64,000 nucleotides of DNA, from positions 3,550,876-3,614,875 of the forward strand of contig OX638380.1 in assembly GCA_951813855.1 (NCBI GenBank). The letters are read 5' to 3'. The notes beneath the pieces are model-generated. The model was not told where the DNA came from. It ran no database searches and was given only the letters and a program-made list of their open reading frames with translations. Position numbers and translations under genes: made by a program. Position 1 is the stretch's first letter. Every line of letters starts with the position of its first letter. Of this stretch, positions 10,339 to 20,397 are shown in pieces. The stretch comes from an uncultured Verrucomicrobiae bacterium. Its GTDB lineage: Bacteria > Verrucomicrobiota > Verrucomicrobiia > Limisphaerales > AAA164-E04.

Positions 10339-11080
10339 GAGTCTTTTCGATCAGGCAGAAAAATTCCAGGTTGCCGGCGGGGCCCGCTATCGGAGATTCG
10401 CAATGACCTTGCCAACGGTGGCCGAGTTCTTCGACCACGAACTGCTCCATTCGAGCTACGATTCGGCGGTGAATTTCCGGGTCGCGGATGACGCCCCGTC
10501 CCTTGCCGGTTTCGCGTTTGCCGGCTTCGAATTGTGGTTTGATCAGAGCCAGGATCCGCTTGCCGGGATCGAGCAAGTCGGCGGCGACGGGTAAAATCAG
10601 GGTGAGCGAAATAAAGGAACAGTCGATTACCGCCAAATCGAGGCGCGAACAGGTTGCCGGCAGTTGGGCGCGAGTCAGGTAGCGGGCGTTGACTTTTTCC
10701 CGGACGACGACCCGGGGATCCTGGCGCAATTTCCAGGCTAACTGGCCCTGGCCGACGTCGACCGCTAATACCCTTGCCGCTCCGTGCTGCAACAAGCAAT
10801 CGGTAAAACCGCCGGTCGAAGCTCCCAGATCGACGACCGTGAGGCCGCCGGCGTCGAGGTCGAAACGATGAAGAGCGCCTTCCAGCTTTTGACCGCCTCG
10901 GCTGACGTACCGGGGTGCTGAAATCAATTCGACCCGATCCGCGTCGCTAACCGGATCGCTGGGCTTGGGCGCCCGCCTGCCGTTGATTCTGACGGTTCCG
11001 GCCAAGACGGTCCGTTTCGCCTTTTCCCGGCTGGAACAGAGTCCGGTATCGAACAGAAATTGGTCCAGACGGCGTTTCAC
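10277..11080 (-). CDS. tlyA: TlyA family rRNA 2'-O-methyltransferase
   Basis: A 267-residue protein with an N-terminal S4 RNA-binding domain (residues about 2-60, RLDQFLFDTGLCSSREKAKR) and an FtsJ-type methyltransferase domain. The SAM loop is DLGASTGGFTD, followed by VIDCSFISL and LIKPQFEAGK, the expected catalytic Asp and Lys positions. TlyA proteins 2'-O-methylate cytidines in 16S and/or 23S rRNA. The C-terminal tail overlaps nadK. Confidence 0.9.
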   Translation of the reverse strand: MKRRLDQFLFDTGLCSSREKAKRTVLAGTVRINGRRAPKPSDPVSDADRVELISAPRYVSRGGQKLEGALHRFDLDAGGLTVVDLGASTGGFTDCLLQHGAARVLAVDVGQGQLAWKLRQDPRVVVREKVNARYLTRAQLPATCSRLDLAVIDCSFISLTLILPVAADLLDPGKRILALIKPQFEAGKRETGKGRGVIRDPEIHRRIVARMEQFVVEELGHRWQGHCESPIAGPAGNLEFFCLIEKTHAQDSSNRSDCQRSQTGLER

Positions 11081-11117
11081 CGCATTGCCGAATCGAGCCG
11101 GACGAGGTTCCGGAGTC

Positions 11118-12302
11118 TCATTTGCCGACGTAACTGAGGCGGTAGATTTTCCCTCGGGTTTCCTCGGAGAACAGAATCGAACCGTCGGGAGCCTGTACGC
11201 AATCGATTGGCCGGCCCAGGACTTCGTCGCCGTCTTTCAGGAAGTTAACTACTTTTTGCGAGCCGTAGGGACGACCGTCTTCGAACAGCACCCGCTCAAT
11301 GCTGTAACCGACTTTCTGGGTAGCGTTCCAGCCGCCCTTGAAGGCGCAAAAGGCGTCGCCGTCGGCTCCCGGTATCCCGCCGCCGGTGTAAAAGGTTAAG
11401 CCCATGCCCGAGGAATGAGCGGGAAATTCCCATTCGGGGATGACGTTTTGGGACGCAAGTTCGATTAGATTGGGTTTATCCAGGAAATTGAGGTTCGGAA
11501 CGTTTTTGCCGAGAATGTACGGGTGGCCGTAGAACCCGCCTTCGACATATTTGTTGAACTCGGCCGGGGGATTGTGATCGGTGATGGGCTGGCCGAATTG
11601 AGCGTTTTGCGATTCCCATTTGATGGCGTAGCGGTCGATGTCGTGATCCAGTCCCCAGATTTCGTCGGTTCCGGGCCGGATAACGAGTTTTTCGGTATTG
11701 CGGATGCCGGTGGCGAAGAGTTTCTTGTCCGAACCGTCCAAGGCGAAACTCCAAATCTTTTTGCGCTCGCCTTCGTTGATCGGTTGGTCCCCGGCGTTTT
11801 CCGGATCGCCGACATGAGTGTAGATCCGATCCTTATGGAGCAGCAGCGCTCGCCAGCGATGACCGCTGCCCTTGACCGGCAATTGGTCGGCGTCGAGCAC
11901 TTGGACGACTTCGTCCTGCTGGCCGTCGCCGTTGGTATCTCGGGAGCGGTAAATGCCTTGAACGGTGGCGTACCACAGCCAGCCGTCCCGCCAAGCCATT
12001 CCTTGAAGTATCTGCCGCGCGGAAAATCCTTCGACGTAAGTGGTGGCCGTTTCGAAGTAGCCGTCACCGTCTTGATCCTGTAATCGTTTGATGGTGCCTG
12101 CTTTCGGGACGCTGACGAACAGAGTGCCTTCCGGACCGGTTAGCAGGAATCGGGGAGACTTGATCGTTCCTTCGGCGACGGTCAATCGAAAGCCCGGACG
12201 AACCCAGACACCCTCGGGCACGGCGTGGTTGTCGGCGCGGGGGATTGGGCCGGCGACGACGGCGAGCAACAAAAGACAAATGGTGGTGCGAACCGGGTTC
12301 AT
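11118..12302 (-). CDS. Secreted beta-propeller dehydrogenase-like protein
   Basis: A 394-residue exported protein resembling the PQQ-dependent sugar/sorbosone dehydrogenase group (NHL/GSDH-type propeller). A signal peptide (TTICLLLLAVVAGPIPRA) follows the ATG at 12302; the frame opens 20 codons earlier but that prefix is not signal-like. Two calcium-binding-type loops are visible (DQDGDGYFE, DTNGDGQQDE), and the end DCVQAPDGSILFSEETRGKI is typical of the family. Many PVC members are fused to a cytochrome c domain; this one has no CxxCH motif. Enzymatic activity is inferred only. Confidence 0.75.
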   Translation of the reverse strand: MNPVRTTICLLLLAVVAGPIPRADNHAVPEGVWVRPGFRLTVAEGTIKSPRFLLTGPEGTLFVSVPKAGTIKRLQDQDGDGYFETATTYVEGFSARQILQGMAWRDGWLWYATVQGIYRSRDTNGDGQQDEVVQVLDADQLPVKGSGHRWRALLLHKDRIYTHVGDPENAGDQPINEGERKKIWSFALDGSDKKLFATGIRNTEKLVIRPGTDEIWGLDHDIDRYAIKWESQNAQFGQPITDHNPPAEFNKYVEGGFYGHPYILGKNVPNLNFLDKPNLIELASQNVIPEWEFPAHSSGMGLTFYTGGGIPGADGDAFCAFKGGWNATQKVGYSIERVLFEDGRPYGSQKVVNFLKDGDEVLGRPIDCVQAPDGSILFSEETRGKIYRLSYVGK

Positions 12303-12441
12303 GGTCGGTATTATAGGTTTTCGGTGGCCGAGAAACAAGCGCGGCAGCAGGTAAAACGGCACCGGGATCGGAGATTTATTTTCCGGCGATATCTCGACAA
12401 TAACGGTCGATTTGCGGATAATGGGAACGGACTTTCGTTTT

Positions 12442-14484
12442 ATGAAACACTATTTGGGTGGTTTAGTTTTAAGTGTGACCCTCGTTATGGCCGATACGGG
12501 GTTTTCTCCGAAACACGATTCTCGGATGCGGCAGGTGATGGAGGCTGCTCTGTCGCCCGATTCCCGCAAAGTGGCTTACACCCTGTCGGTGCCTCGCGAT
12601 CTGACCAAGGACAAGAACGGTCCGGCGTATCGGGAATTGCACGTGGTCGATCGCCGGGGACGGTCCCGTCCCTTCGTGACCGGACCGGTATCCGTCGGAA
12701 ATATCGCTTGGTCTCCCGATCATAAGACCGTCACCTATTTGGCCAAGCGGGGCGAAGACAAGCATACCGCGCTGTACGGTATCCCGGTTGACGGCGGCGA
12801 ATCTCAAAAAATGTTCGAACACGAGACGGGAATCTCTAGTTATCACTGGAGTCATCAGCCGAATCGCTTTCTGTTCGTCGCTACTGAGAAAGCCCCGGAA
12901 AATCCGGCGAAGGACCAAGGCTTCGACGCCGAAATCTACGAGGAAGAATTGCGCCGGGGACAACTCTGGATCGCGAGCCGCGACGGGGCCGAGGACGAAT
13001 GGGAAACCGAATTGCTGGAACTCGAAGGCTCGGTCTACGACGCGCAGTGGAGTCTTGATGGTCGGCGGATCGCCGTGGGCATCGCCCCAAAGCCGCTCAT
13101 CGATCATTTTTTCATGTACCAGAAACTGAAGGTCGTCGACGTCGCTTCGGGGAAGGTGGTTTCGGTGGCCGACCACGAGGGCAAGTTAGGGCCGTTTCGG
13201 TGGAGTCCCGATGGCGAGCGGTTGGCTTTGATCGGGGGAGCTCACATGAACGATCCTAGTCCCGGCCGGTTGTTCGTCGTCACCGCTGCCGACGGCACTA
13301 CGCAGCGCATGGCGCCGGATTACCTCCCTGATTTTGCCGCCGCCGAATGGGTGGACGACGAGCGATTGCAGTTTATCGCCGATGCCGGTTGCTTGACCGA
13401 TTACGGGCGACTGTCGGTAGCGACGGGAGAAATGGAATTGTCGGCTTATCGGGCGGCGCCGGTCGCTGCGACGTTGAGCTTGATCCCGGCGACCGGGCAT
13501 TTCGCCGTGGTAGCCTCTACTCCCGATCATGGTTACGAAGCGTTCCTCGGCAACGGGCAGAGCAGGAAGTTGCGGCGGTTGACCGATTCGAATCCTTGGC
13601 TGAAAGACGTGTCGCTGGCCCGGCAGGAAATCGTCACTTATGAAGCTCGGGACGGAGTAAAGATCGAAGGCGTGCTGCTTTATCCGCTGAATTATCAGCG
13701 TGGCCAGCGCTATCCCTTGATAATGGTGGTTCACGGCGGCCCCGAAACCCGAGTGCCTCATGGTTGGGTGACGAATTATTCCCGGCCCGGGCAATTCGCC
13801 GCCGCCGCCGGCTACTTCGCGTTCTATCCCAATTATCGGGGGAGCACGGGGCGGGGCATCGAGTTCGCGATGTCGCATCAGGCGGATTACGCGGGCAAGG
13901 AATTCAACGATCTGGTCGACGCTATCGATCATTTGGCCGACGCGGGCCTGGTCGATCCGGACAAGGTCGGCGTGACCGGCGGGTCTTACGGCGGGTACGC
14001 TTCCGCTTGGTGCGCCACCTACCATACGGAACGCTTCGCCGCGAGCGTCATGTTCGTCGGGATCAGCGATTTGATTTCCAAGCAGGGCACTACCGACATC
14101 CCCGACGAGATGTATTTGGTCCACGCTCGGAAATATCCTTGGAACGACTGGCCGTTTTTTCTCGAACGGAGTCCGATCTACCATATCGAGAAAGCCCGAA
14201 CGCCGATTTTAATTTTGCACGGCAAGGACGATCCGAGAGTGCATCCTTCTCAATCGATGGAGTTGTACCGGTCGCTCAAGATTATCGGAAAAACTCCGGT
14301 GCGTTTGGTATGGTATCCGAACGAGGGCCACGGCAATCGGCGAGCGGCGGCGCGATACGATTATTCGCTGCGGTTGATGCGCTGGATGGATCATTATCTT
14401 AAAGGCCCGGGCGGCGATCCGCCGGCCCCGGAATTGGAATACGGGATCGACGAGGAAAAACCCGAACAACCCGAAACGGAATGA
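12442..14484 (+). CDS. Secreted S9 family peptidase (prolyl oligopeptidase-like)
   Basis: An exported serine peptidase of 680 residues: an N-terminal beta-propeller (Asp-box-like WSPDGERLALIG repeats) and a C-terminal alpha/beta-hydrolase domain. Catalytic residues are Ser 515 in GGSYGGY, Asp 597 in HGKDDPRVHP and His 630 in NEGHG. I chose the ATG at 12442 because MKHYLGGLVLSVTLVMA is a good signal peptide; ATG at 12421 is also in frame. It overlaps the DUF1501 gene by four bases (ATGA), so peptide breakdown is probably co-expressed with that module. Confidence 0.88.
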   Translation: MKHYLGGLVLSVTLVMADTGFSPKHDSRMRQVMEAALSPDSRKVAYTLSVPRDLTKDKNGPAYRELHVVDRRGRSRPFVTGPVSVGNIAWSPDHKTVTYLAKRGEDKHTALYGIPVDGGESQKMFEHETGISSYHWSHQPNRFLFVATEKAPENPAKDQGFDAEIYEEELRRGQLWIASRDGAEDEWETELLELEGSVYDAQWSLDGRRIAVGIAPKPLIDHFFMYQKLKVVDVASGKVVSVADHEGKLGPFRWSPDGERLALIGGAHMNDPSPGRLFVVTAADGTTQRMAPDYLPDFAAAEWVDDERLQFIADAGCLTDYGRLSVATGEMELSAYRAAPVAATLSLIPATGHFAVVASTPDHGYEAFLGNGQSRKLRRLTDSNPWLKDVSLARQEIVTYEARDGVKIEGVLLYPLNYQRGQRYPLIMVVHGGPETRVPHGWVTNYSRPGQFAAAAGYFAFYPNYRGSTGRGIEFAMSHQADYAGKEFNDLVDAIDHLADAGLVDPDKVGVTGGSYGGYASAWCATYHTERFAASVMFVGISDLISKQGTTDIPDEMYLVHARKYPWNDWPFFLERSPIYHIEKARTPILILHGKDDPRVHPSQSMELYRSLKIIGKTPVRLVWYPNEGHGNRRAAARYDYSLRLMRWMDHYLKGPGGDPPAPELEYGIDEEKPEQPETE

Positions 14485-15902
14485 ACCATCATCGCATTGG
14501 AGTCGAGGATGTCGTCGGCAGCCGGAGGGAGTTTCTTCGACGGGTAGGAATGGGATTCGGGGCCTTGGGACTGGCCGGCCTGGAGGCGTCCGATTTCGTT
14601 AATCCCTTACGGCTCAAACCGGCTCATAATCCCGGCAAGGCCAAGGCGGTCATTCATCTGTTCATGAACGGCGGCCCGTCCCACGTGGACACCTTCGATC
14701 CCAAACCGATGTTGGACCGGTACGCCGGCCGCGCCTTGCCGATGGAGAATCTGCGCACCGAGCGGAAGACGGGGGCGGCGTTCGCTTCGCCGTTTAGTTT
14801 CAAGCGCTACGGGCAATGCGGCAATCCGGTCAGCGAGATTTTTCAGCATACGGCCCGCTGCATCGACGATATCGCCGTGATCCGGTCGATGCACGCCGAC
14901 GTGCCGAATCACGAACCGTCTCTGATGTTGATGAACTGCGGCGAAGCCCGGCTCATCCGCCCCTCCATGGGGTCCTGGATCGCCTACGGTTTGGGTTCGG
15001 CCAATCAGAATCTGCCGGGATTCATCTCCATGTGTCCGGGAGGGTATCCGATCCAGGAAACGCAGAATTGGCAGTCCGGATTTTTGCCCGGAGTCTATCA
15101 GGGCACTTACGTGGACACCCGCCATAAGAGCATCGACAAACTGATCGAAAACGTTCGCAACGCCACTCAGACGTCCGGACAGCAGCAACGGCAACTCGAG
15201 TTTTTGCAGGCGCTGAATCGCAAACATTTGAGCGAACGGTTCGGAGACTCCAAACTGGAGGCCCGCATCGCTTCCTATGAACTCGCCTACCGCATGCAAT
15301 TGGACGCGACTGACGCCTTCGATATCGAACGCGAACCGGCCCATATCCGGAAGATGTACGGCGAAGGAACCCATGCCCGGCAGATCTTGATTGCCCGACG
15401 GCTGGTGGAGCGGGGAGTCCGCATGGTTCAGGTCTGGCACGGGCGAGGGCAACCTTGGGATAATCATGACGACATCGCCAAGAACCATCGCCGGTTGGCT
15501 CAGGAGTGCGATCAGGCGATCGGCGCCTTGCTGCAGGATCTCAAGCAGCGGGGTATGTTGGACGAAACCCTGGTGATCTGGGGCGGCGAGTTCGGACGCA
15601 CTCCGACTGTGGAATTGCCCCGGCCCGGAGCCAACGCCGGCCGGATCAACGGCCGGGATCATAATCATTGGGGATTCAGCATGTGGCTGGCGGGGGGCGG
15701 CGTGAAGGGAGGCTACGTTCACGGCGCGACCGACGAGTTCGGGTTTCGCGCCGAGCGCGACCGGGTGCATGTCCACGACTTGCACGCGACCGTGCTGCAC
15801 TTGCTGGGCTTGGATCATGAGCGGTTGACGTTCCGTCACGCGGGACGGGATTTCCGGCTTACCGACGTGCACGGCAATCTGATTCGGGAACTGATCGCGT
15901 AA
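14481..15902 (+). CDS. DUF1501 protein, Tat-exported
   Basis: A 473-residue protein of the DUF1501 family, which belongs to the alkaline phosphatase/sulfatase superfamily and is abundant in Planctomycetota and Verrucomicrobiota. A twin-arginine signal is present (SRREFLRRVGMGFGALG). Family motifs include HLFMNGGPSHVDTFDPKP near the N-terminus, VWHGRGQPWDNHDDI and GEFGRTPTVE. The reaction is not known. It is usually encoded beside a PSCyt1/DUF1549/DUF1553 protein, as here (17 bases upstream of it), and the pair is thought to act outside the cytoplasm. Confidence 0.9.
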   Translation: MNHHRIGVEDVVGSRREFLRRVGMGFGALGLAGLEASDFVNPLRLKPAHNPGKAKAVIHLFMNGGPSHVDTFDPKPMLDRYAGRALPMENLRTERKTGAAFASPFSFKRYGQCGNPVSEIFQHTARCIDDIAVIRSMHADVPNHEPSLMLMNCGEARLIRPSMGSWIAYGLGSANQNLPGFISMCPGGYPIQETQNWQSGFLPGVYQGTYVDTRHKSIDKLIENVRNATQTSGQQQRQLEFLQALNRKHLSERFGDSKLEARIASYELAYRMQLDATDAFDIEREPAHIRKMYGEGTHARQILIARRLVERGVRMVQVWHGRGQPWDNHDDIAKNHRRLAQECDQAIGALLQDLKQRGMLDETLVIWGGEFGRTPTVELPRPGANAGRINGRDHNHWGFSMWLAGGGVKGGYVHGATDEFGFRAERDRVHVHDLHATVLHLLGLDHERLTFRHAGRDFRLTDVHGNLIRELIA

Positions 15903-15919
15903 CTCGGGCGAGACCGGCG

Positions 15920-18900
15920 ATGAAATACGCTCTGACGCTTATTCTGGGAGGTTTTTTGGCTGGCTCCGTGATCCGGGGAGCCGAGACCGACGACTTTTTT
16001 ACGCGGCAAGTCTTGCCGATTCTGGAACGCCGCTGTTTCGAATGTCATAGTCATGCGGCGCCCAGCGCCAAAGGCGGACTCTATCTGGATTCCCGGTCGG
16101 GATGGGAACTGGGCGGCAATTCGGGCCCGGCGATCGTGCCCGGCGAGCCGGACGCCAGTTTGTTGATTCGCGCGGTGCGGCACACGGACGAGGACTTGCG
16201 CATGCCGCCCAAGGGCGGGCGGCTTTCCGGCGAGCAGGTGGCGATTTTGGAACGCTGGGTCGGGATGGGGGCGCCTGACCCGCGCCGGACCGAGCCCGAG
16301 AGTTCGGAAGGGGAGCCGCATTGGGCCTTTAAGCCGGTGGTTAAACCGGCCGTTCCCGCCGTGCGCGATCCCCGGTGGGTCCGGACGGCGGTGGACCGGT
16401 TCGTCCAGCGGCGTCTGGAGGATCAGGGTATGAGGCCGTCGCCGCGGGCCGATAAGTCGGTTCTCGTTCGACGGCTTTATTACGACCTGATCGGATTGGC
16501 GCCGACTTTCGAAGAGATCGAACGGTTCGAGAACGATCGATCCCCGAACGCCTTCGACCGCTTGGTCGATCGGTTGTTAGCCTCGCCGCGTTACGGCGAA
16601 CGATGGGCCCGGCATTGGCTGGATATCGCCCGCTACGCCGACACCAAGGGCTATTTGTTCGAAGAGGAACGCCGCTTTCCCTATTCCTACACCTACCGGG
16701 ATTACGTCGTCGACGCCTTCAACCGGGATTTGCCTTACGATCGTTTCGTGCAGGAACAGTTGGCGGCCGATCTGCTTGATCGGCAAGGGGATCCGCAGCC
16801 TCTAGCGGGCATGGGGTATTTGACGTTGGGTCGGCGTTTTCTGAACAACGCCCACGATATCATCGACGATCGGATCGATGTTGTGACCCGCGGCCTGATG
16901 GGATTGACGGTCTCTTGCGCCCGCTGCCACGACCATAAATACGATCCGATTCCGACCGCCGACTATTATTCCCTGTATGGAGTGTTCGCCAGTTCCCAGG
17001 AACCGAGCGATCGCCCGGTGTTGGCGTTCAATCCGGACAGTCCGGCTTACCGGGAATTTCAAGCCGAGCGGGGACGGCGCCAGAAGGAATGGGACGATTA
17101 CCGGATCACCCAGCAACGAGGGGCGATTTCCCAAGCTCGCAAACAGACCGGCGATTATCTTCAGGTGCTGTTCGACGCTCGGAAGGAGAATCGTTCGGAG
17201 CTCGAAAATCTGGTCCGGAAACGGAAACTGGGGCCGGTCATCGCTTTTCGCTGGTTGGATTTCATGAAGGATCGAACCGAGCGCTCGGATCCGGTTTTCG
17301 GGCCGTGGCTCGCAGCGGTGAAAGCTGTCGACGATTCCCGTTCCGTGCCGGAAACTCTCGAAGCTTGGTTGGCGGCGTCCGAGTCTGGCGAACCGGAGTT
17401 GAATCCGGCGGTGGCCGCCGAGCTCGCCAAAGGGATTCCCGAGGATATCCCCGCATTGGCCAAGTTATACGGCGAACTTTTTTCCGGGATCGAAGCGGAA
17501 TGGCTTGAGGCGGCCGGCGAGCGGGAAGCGTTGGCGGACCCGGCCCGGGAGGCCTTGCGTCAAGCACTGTATCGCGAGGGAGCGCCTCCGAAGATCGCTT
17601 TGGGCGAGGCGACTCAATTGCTGGACGTGCCGACTCAGCAAAAAATCCGGCGGCTTAAACGCGAGTTGGACGGCTTGCCGGCCACGCATCCCGGGGCGCC
17701 GGCGCGAGCCATGTCGCTGGAAGACAAGCGGAGGCCGGTCGATCCCGTCGTCTTCGTTCGGGGACTGGCACACAATCGCGGGGATCAGGTGCCGCGGCAG
17801 TTCCTGGCTTTGATCGAAGGCGGGAACCGGGAACCTTTCGTCCAGGGGAGCGGCCGTTTGGAGTTGGCCCGGGCGATCGTCGCCCCCGACAATCCCTTGA
17901 CGGCCCGGGTGATCGTCAACCGGCTCTGGCGGCATCATTTCGGCCAAGGCCTGGTCGACACGCCGAGCGACTTCGGCACGCGGGCCAAGCCGCCGAGCCA
18001 TCCCGAATTGCTGGATTTTTTGGCGGCCCGGTTGATGGAGGACGGATGGTCGCTCAAGGGGATTCATCGGTTGATTTTGCGGTCGAGCATTTGGCAACAA
18101 ACCTCCCGGACCGAACCCTGGATGACAGAACGGGACCCGGATGATCGCTGGCTGAGCCGGATGAACCGGCGGCGGTTGGAACTCGAGCCCTTGAGGGATA
18201 CGATGCTCCAGGTCGCGGGCAAACTGGAGCTGACGATGGGAGGCAAGCCGGTGGAAATCGCTGAACCGCCCTACACGCCCCGGCGTTCGATCTACGGTTT
18301 TATCGAGCGGCAAAATCTTCCCGGCCTGTTTCGCACCTTCGATTTGGCCAGTCCGGATACCAGCAGTCCCGGCCGCTTCGAAACCACCGTGCCCCAGCAG
18401 GCTCTCTTTTTGCTTAACAGTCCGTTCGTGACCGAATTGGCCGGCAACCTGGCCGCGAAGGTAATCCGGGAAACCGCTGACGAGTCCGAGGCGATTACGG
18501 CCTTGTTCCGAACCGTGTTGCAACGTTCGCCGACGCGCCAGGAACGGGAGCGGTCCCGGCTGTTTTTGGGCGAGGCCCAACAGGACGTAACTCCGGCCGA
18601 GGGGCAACCGCTTTGGCTTTACGGCTGGAGCCGGGGCGAGGATACCGAGTTCGTTTTATTCGACGGCTACCGGGACGGCGCTTGGCGGCAGAACCAGCCT
18701 CGAGAGGGGTTTGAGGAAGCGTCGTTGAACGCCAAGGGCGGACGAACCGGGTCCGGACCGAATGACTGGACGATTCGCCGCTGGGTCGCTCCCGAGGCGG
18801 GTTACTACGAGGTGGATGACCGAGCGAGTCATTCCGGAGAAAATGGGATCGCCGGTTGGATCGAAGTCGCCGGCGGCGAAAGGATTTACGAAATGAGCTT

Positions 18901-19171
18901 GAAAAATGGAACCGCCGGTTTGGAATCCGATTTGATTTGGCTGAAGGCGGGACAGGCTTTGGATTTCGTGGTTCGCGGCGAGGGAGGAGCGGCGGCCTTC
19001 GAATGGAACGTGACCGTCCGGATGCTGACGATTCCGTTGATTCAGGAGCCTCGGGTATGGAATTCGCGAGCGGAGTTTTCCGGCCCGAGCGCCTCGGAAG
19101 CGTCGCTTTCCTCTCCGGCTCGTTTGGGGCAGGCTTTGATGTTATCCAATGAATTCGGATTCGTGGATTGA
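15920..19171 (+). CDS. PSCyt1-DUF1549-DUF1553 cytochrome-type protein
   Basis: A 1083-residue exported protein with signal peptide (YALTLILGGFLAGSVIRG). Domains in order: PSCyt1 haem-binding region with CFECH (residues 39-43); DUF1549, which contains a second haem-type motif CARCHDHKYDPI near residue 333; DUF1553 (NPLTARVIVNRLWRHHFG, TPSDFG). About 150 residues after the DUF1553 part (from LWLYGWSRGEDTEF) look like a beta-sandwich appendage with GYYEV and WIEVAGG, not part of the standard family. Probably a periplasmic or surface redox protein partnered with the DUF1501 protein; substrate unknown. Confidence 0.88.
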   Translation: MKYALTLILGGFLAGSVIRGAETDDFFTRQVLPILERRCFECHSHAAPSAKGGLYLDSRSGWELGGNSGPAIVPGEPDASLLIRAVRHTDEDLRMPPKGGRLSGEQVAILERWVGMGAPDPRRTEPESSEGEPHWAFKPVVKPAVPAVRDPRWVRTAVDRFVQRRLEDQGMRPSPRADKSVLVRRLYYDLIGLAPTFEEIERFENDRSPNAFDRLVDRLLASPRYGERWARHWLDIARYADTKGYLFEEERRFPYSYTYRDYVVDAFNRDLPYDRFVQEQLAADLLDRQGDPQPLAGMGYLTLGRRFLNNAHDIIDDRIDVVTRGLMGLTVSCARCHDHKYDPIPTADYYSLYGVFASSQEPSDRPVLAFNPDSPAYREFQAERGRRQKEWDDYRITQQRGAISQARKQTGDYLQVLFDARKENRSELENLVRKRKLGPVIAFRWLDFMKDRTERSDPVFGPWLAAVKAVDDSRSVPETLEAWLAASESGEPELNPAVAAELAKGIPEDIPALAKLYGELFSGIEAEWLEAAGEREALADPAREALRQALYREGAPPKIALGEATQLLDVPTQQKIRRLKRELDGLPATHPGAPARAMSLEDKRRPVDPVVFVRGLAHNRGDQVPRQFLALIEGGNREPFVQGSGRLELARAIVAPDNPLTARVIVNRLWRHHFGQGLVDTPSDFGTRAKPPSHPELLDFLAARLMEDGWSLKGIHRLILRSSIWQQTSRTEPWMTERDPDDRWLSRMNRRRLELEPLRDTMLQVAGKLELTMGGKPVEIAEPPYTPRRSIYGFIERQNLPGLFRTFDLASPDTSSPGRFETTVPQQALFLLNSPFVTELAGNLAAKVIRETADESEAITALFRTVLQRSPTRQERERSRLFLGEAQQDVTPAEGQPLWLYGWSRGEDTEFVLFDGYRDGAWRQNQPREGFEEASLNAKGGRTGSGPNDWTIRRWVAPEAGYYEVDDRASHSGENGIAGWIEVAGGERIYEMSLKNGTAGLESDLIWLKAGQALDFVVRGEGGAAAFEWNVTVRMLTIPLIQEPRVWNSRAEFSGPSASEASLSSPARLGQALMLSNEFGFVD

Positions 19172-19231
19172 ATCCGGGCTCGGGTGCCGACCGGAATCGG
19201 CCGGCTGAATTTCGACTGGGGGTTATCGAAT

Positions 19232-20389
19232 ATGGATCGGGTACGGATCGGTATCGTCGGGTTGGGCAACATGGGCCGGCACCACGCCGGCTATCTGCAT
19301 CGGGGCACCGTCAAGCGGGCGGAGTTGCGAGCGGTTTGCACTACCGCGCCCCAGAAGGTGGAAGCTTTCCAGCCCGTGAAAAGTTTTTCCGACCCGGAGG
19401 AGCTGCTGCGTTCCGGGGAGATCGACGCGGTGATTATCGCCACGCCTCATTATCAGCATACCAGTTTGGGCATCTCGGCCTTGAAAGCCGGATTGCACGT
19501 GATGGTGGAAAAACCGATTTCGGCGCACAAGGCCGACGCCGAACGCTTGATCGCCTGCAGTCGGGAGCATCCCGGGCAAGTGTTCGCCGGCATGTTTCAG
19601 TTGCGTTGCGAACCGCGCTACCTCAAGCTGCGGCACTTGATCGAAAACGGCGATTTGGGAACCCTCGAACGGATCAACTGGATTATCACCGATTGGTACC
19701 GGACCGAAGCCTATTACGCCAGCGGCGGCTGGCGGGCGACTTGGAAAGGCGAGGGCGGCGGAGTGCTGCTCAATCAGTGCCTCCATCAACTGGACGTGCT
19801 TCAATGGATGTGCGGCATGCCTGCTCGCGTGCGGAGTTTCGCGAAGTTGGGACGTTATCACGACATCGAAGTGGAGGATAGCGTCACGGCCTATTTCGAA
19901 CTGCCGAACGGGGCCGACGGAGTGTTCGTTTCGTCTACCGGCGAGGCGCCGGGCTCCAATCGATTGGAACTTGCGGGCACTCGGGGCAAGGCCGTGTTGG
20001 AGAACGACCGGCTCCGGTTCGTGCGCAATCAGGAGTGCATGCGGGAGTTTAGCCGGCGGTCGGCTTCGGGATTTCTCAAACCGGAGGTTTGGAACTGCGA
20101 GATTCCGCTCGGCGACGGTCCGGAATCGCCCCACGCGCTCTTGATGCAGAATTTCGTGAACGCCGTCCTGGACGGCGAATCGCTGATCGCGCCCGGAGCG
20201 GAAGGCCTGAATTCGGTGGAACTGGCCAACGCCATGCTCTATTCGGGGTTGGTCGATCGAACGATCGAGTTGCCGTTGGACGGCGCCGCCTACGAAGCGA
20301 AGCTACAGCGTTTGATCGCGGATTCTAAATTTGAGAAGAAGGTAGTCGAAAACGCCGCCGAAGATTTCGCTCAATCGTTCAATCGTTAA
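19232..20389 (+). CDS. Gfo/Idh/MocA family oxidoreductase
   Basis: A 385-residue NAD(P)-dependent oxidoreductase. Rossmann start is VRIGIVGLGNMGRHHAGYLH, followed by the family EKPISAHKADAE motif (EKP lysine) and GGVLLNQCLHQLDVLQW with the usual histidine. Substrates in this family are sugars, inositols and related polyols. The frame opens 16 codons earlier, but MDRVRIG at 19232 is the normal start. It follows the PSCyt1 gene by 60 bases and may be part of the same transcription unit. Confidence 0.9.
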   Translation: MDRVRIGIVGLGNMGRHHAGYLHRGTVKRAELRAVCTTAPQKVEAFQPVKSFSDPEELLRSGEIDAVIIATPHYQHTSLGISALKAGLHVMVEKPISAHKADAERLIACSREHPGQVFAGMFQLRCEPRYLKLRHLIENGDLGTLERINWIITDWYRTEAYYASGGWRATWKGEGGGVLLNQCLHQLDVLQWMCGMPARVRSFAKLGRYHDIEVEDSVTAYFELPNGADGVFVSSTGEAPGSNRLELAGTRGKAVLENDRLRFVRNQECMREFSRRSASGFLKPEVWNCEIPLGDGPESPHALLMQNFVNAVLDGESLIAPGAEGLNSVELANAMLYSGLVDRTIELPLDGAAYEAKLQRLIADSKFEKKVVENAAEDFAQSFNR

Positions 20390-20397
20390 ATGTCGTT

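Noticed and set aside
14607..15872. A 421-codon minus-strand frame
   Set aside because: Antisense shadow of the DUF1501 gene, caused by high GC at third positions.
17465..18607. A 380-codon minus-strand frame
   Set aside because: Antisense to the PSCyt1/DUF1549/DUF1553 gene; repetitive Arg/Pro/Gly/Gln content and no family motif.
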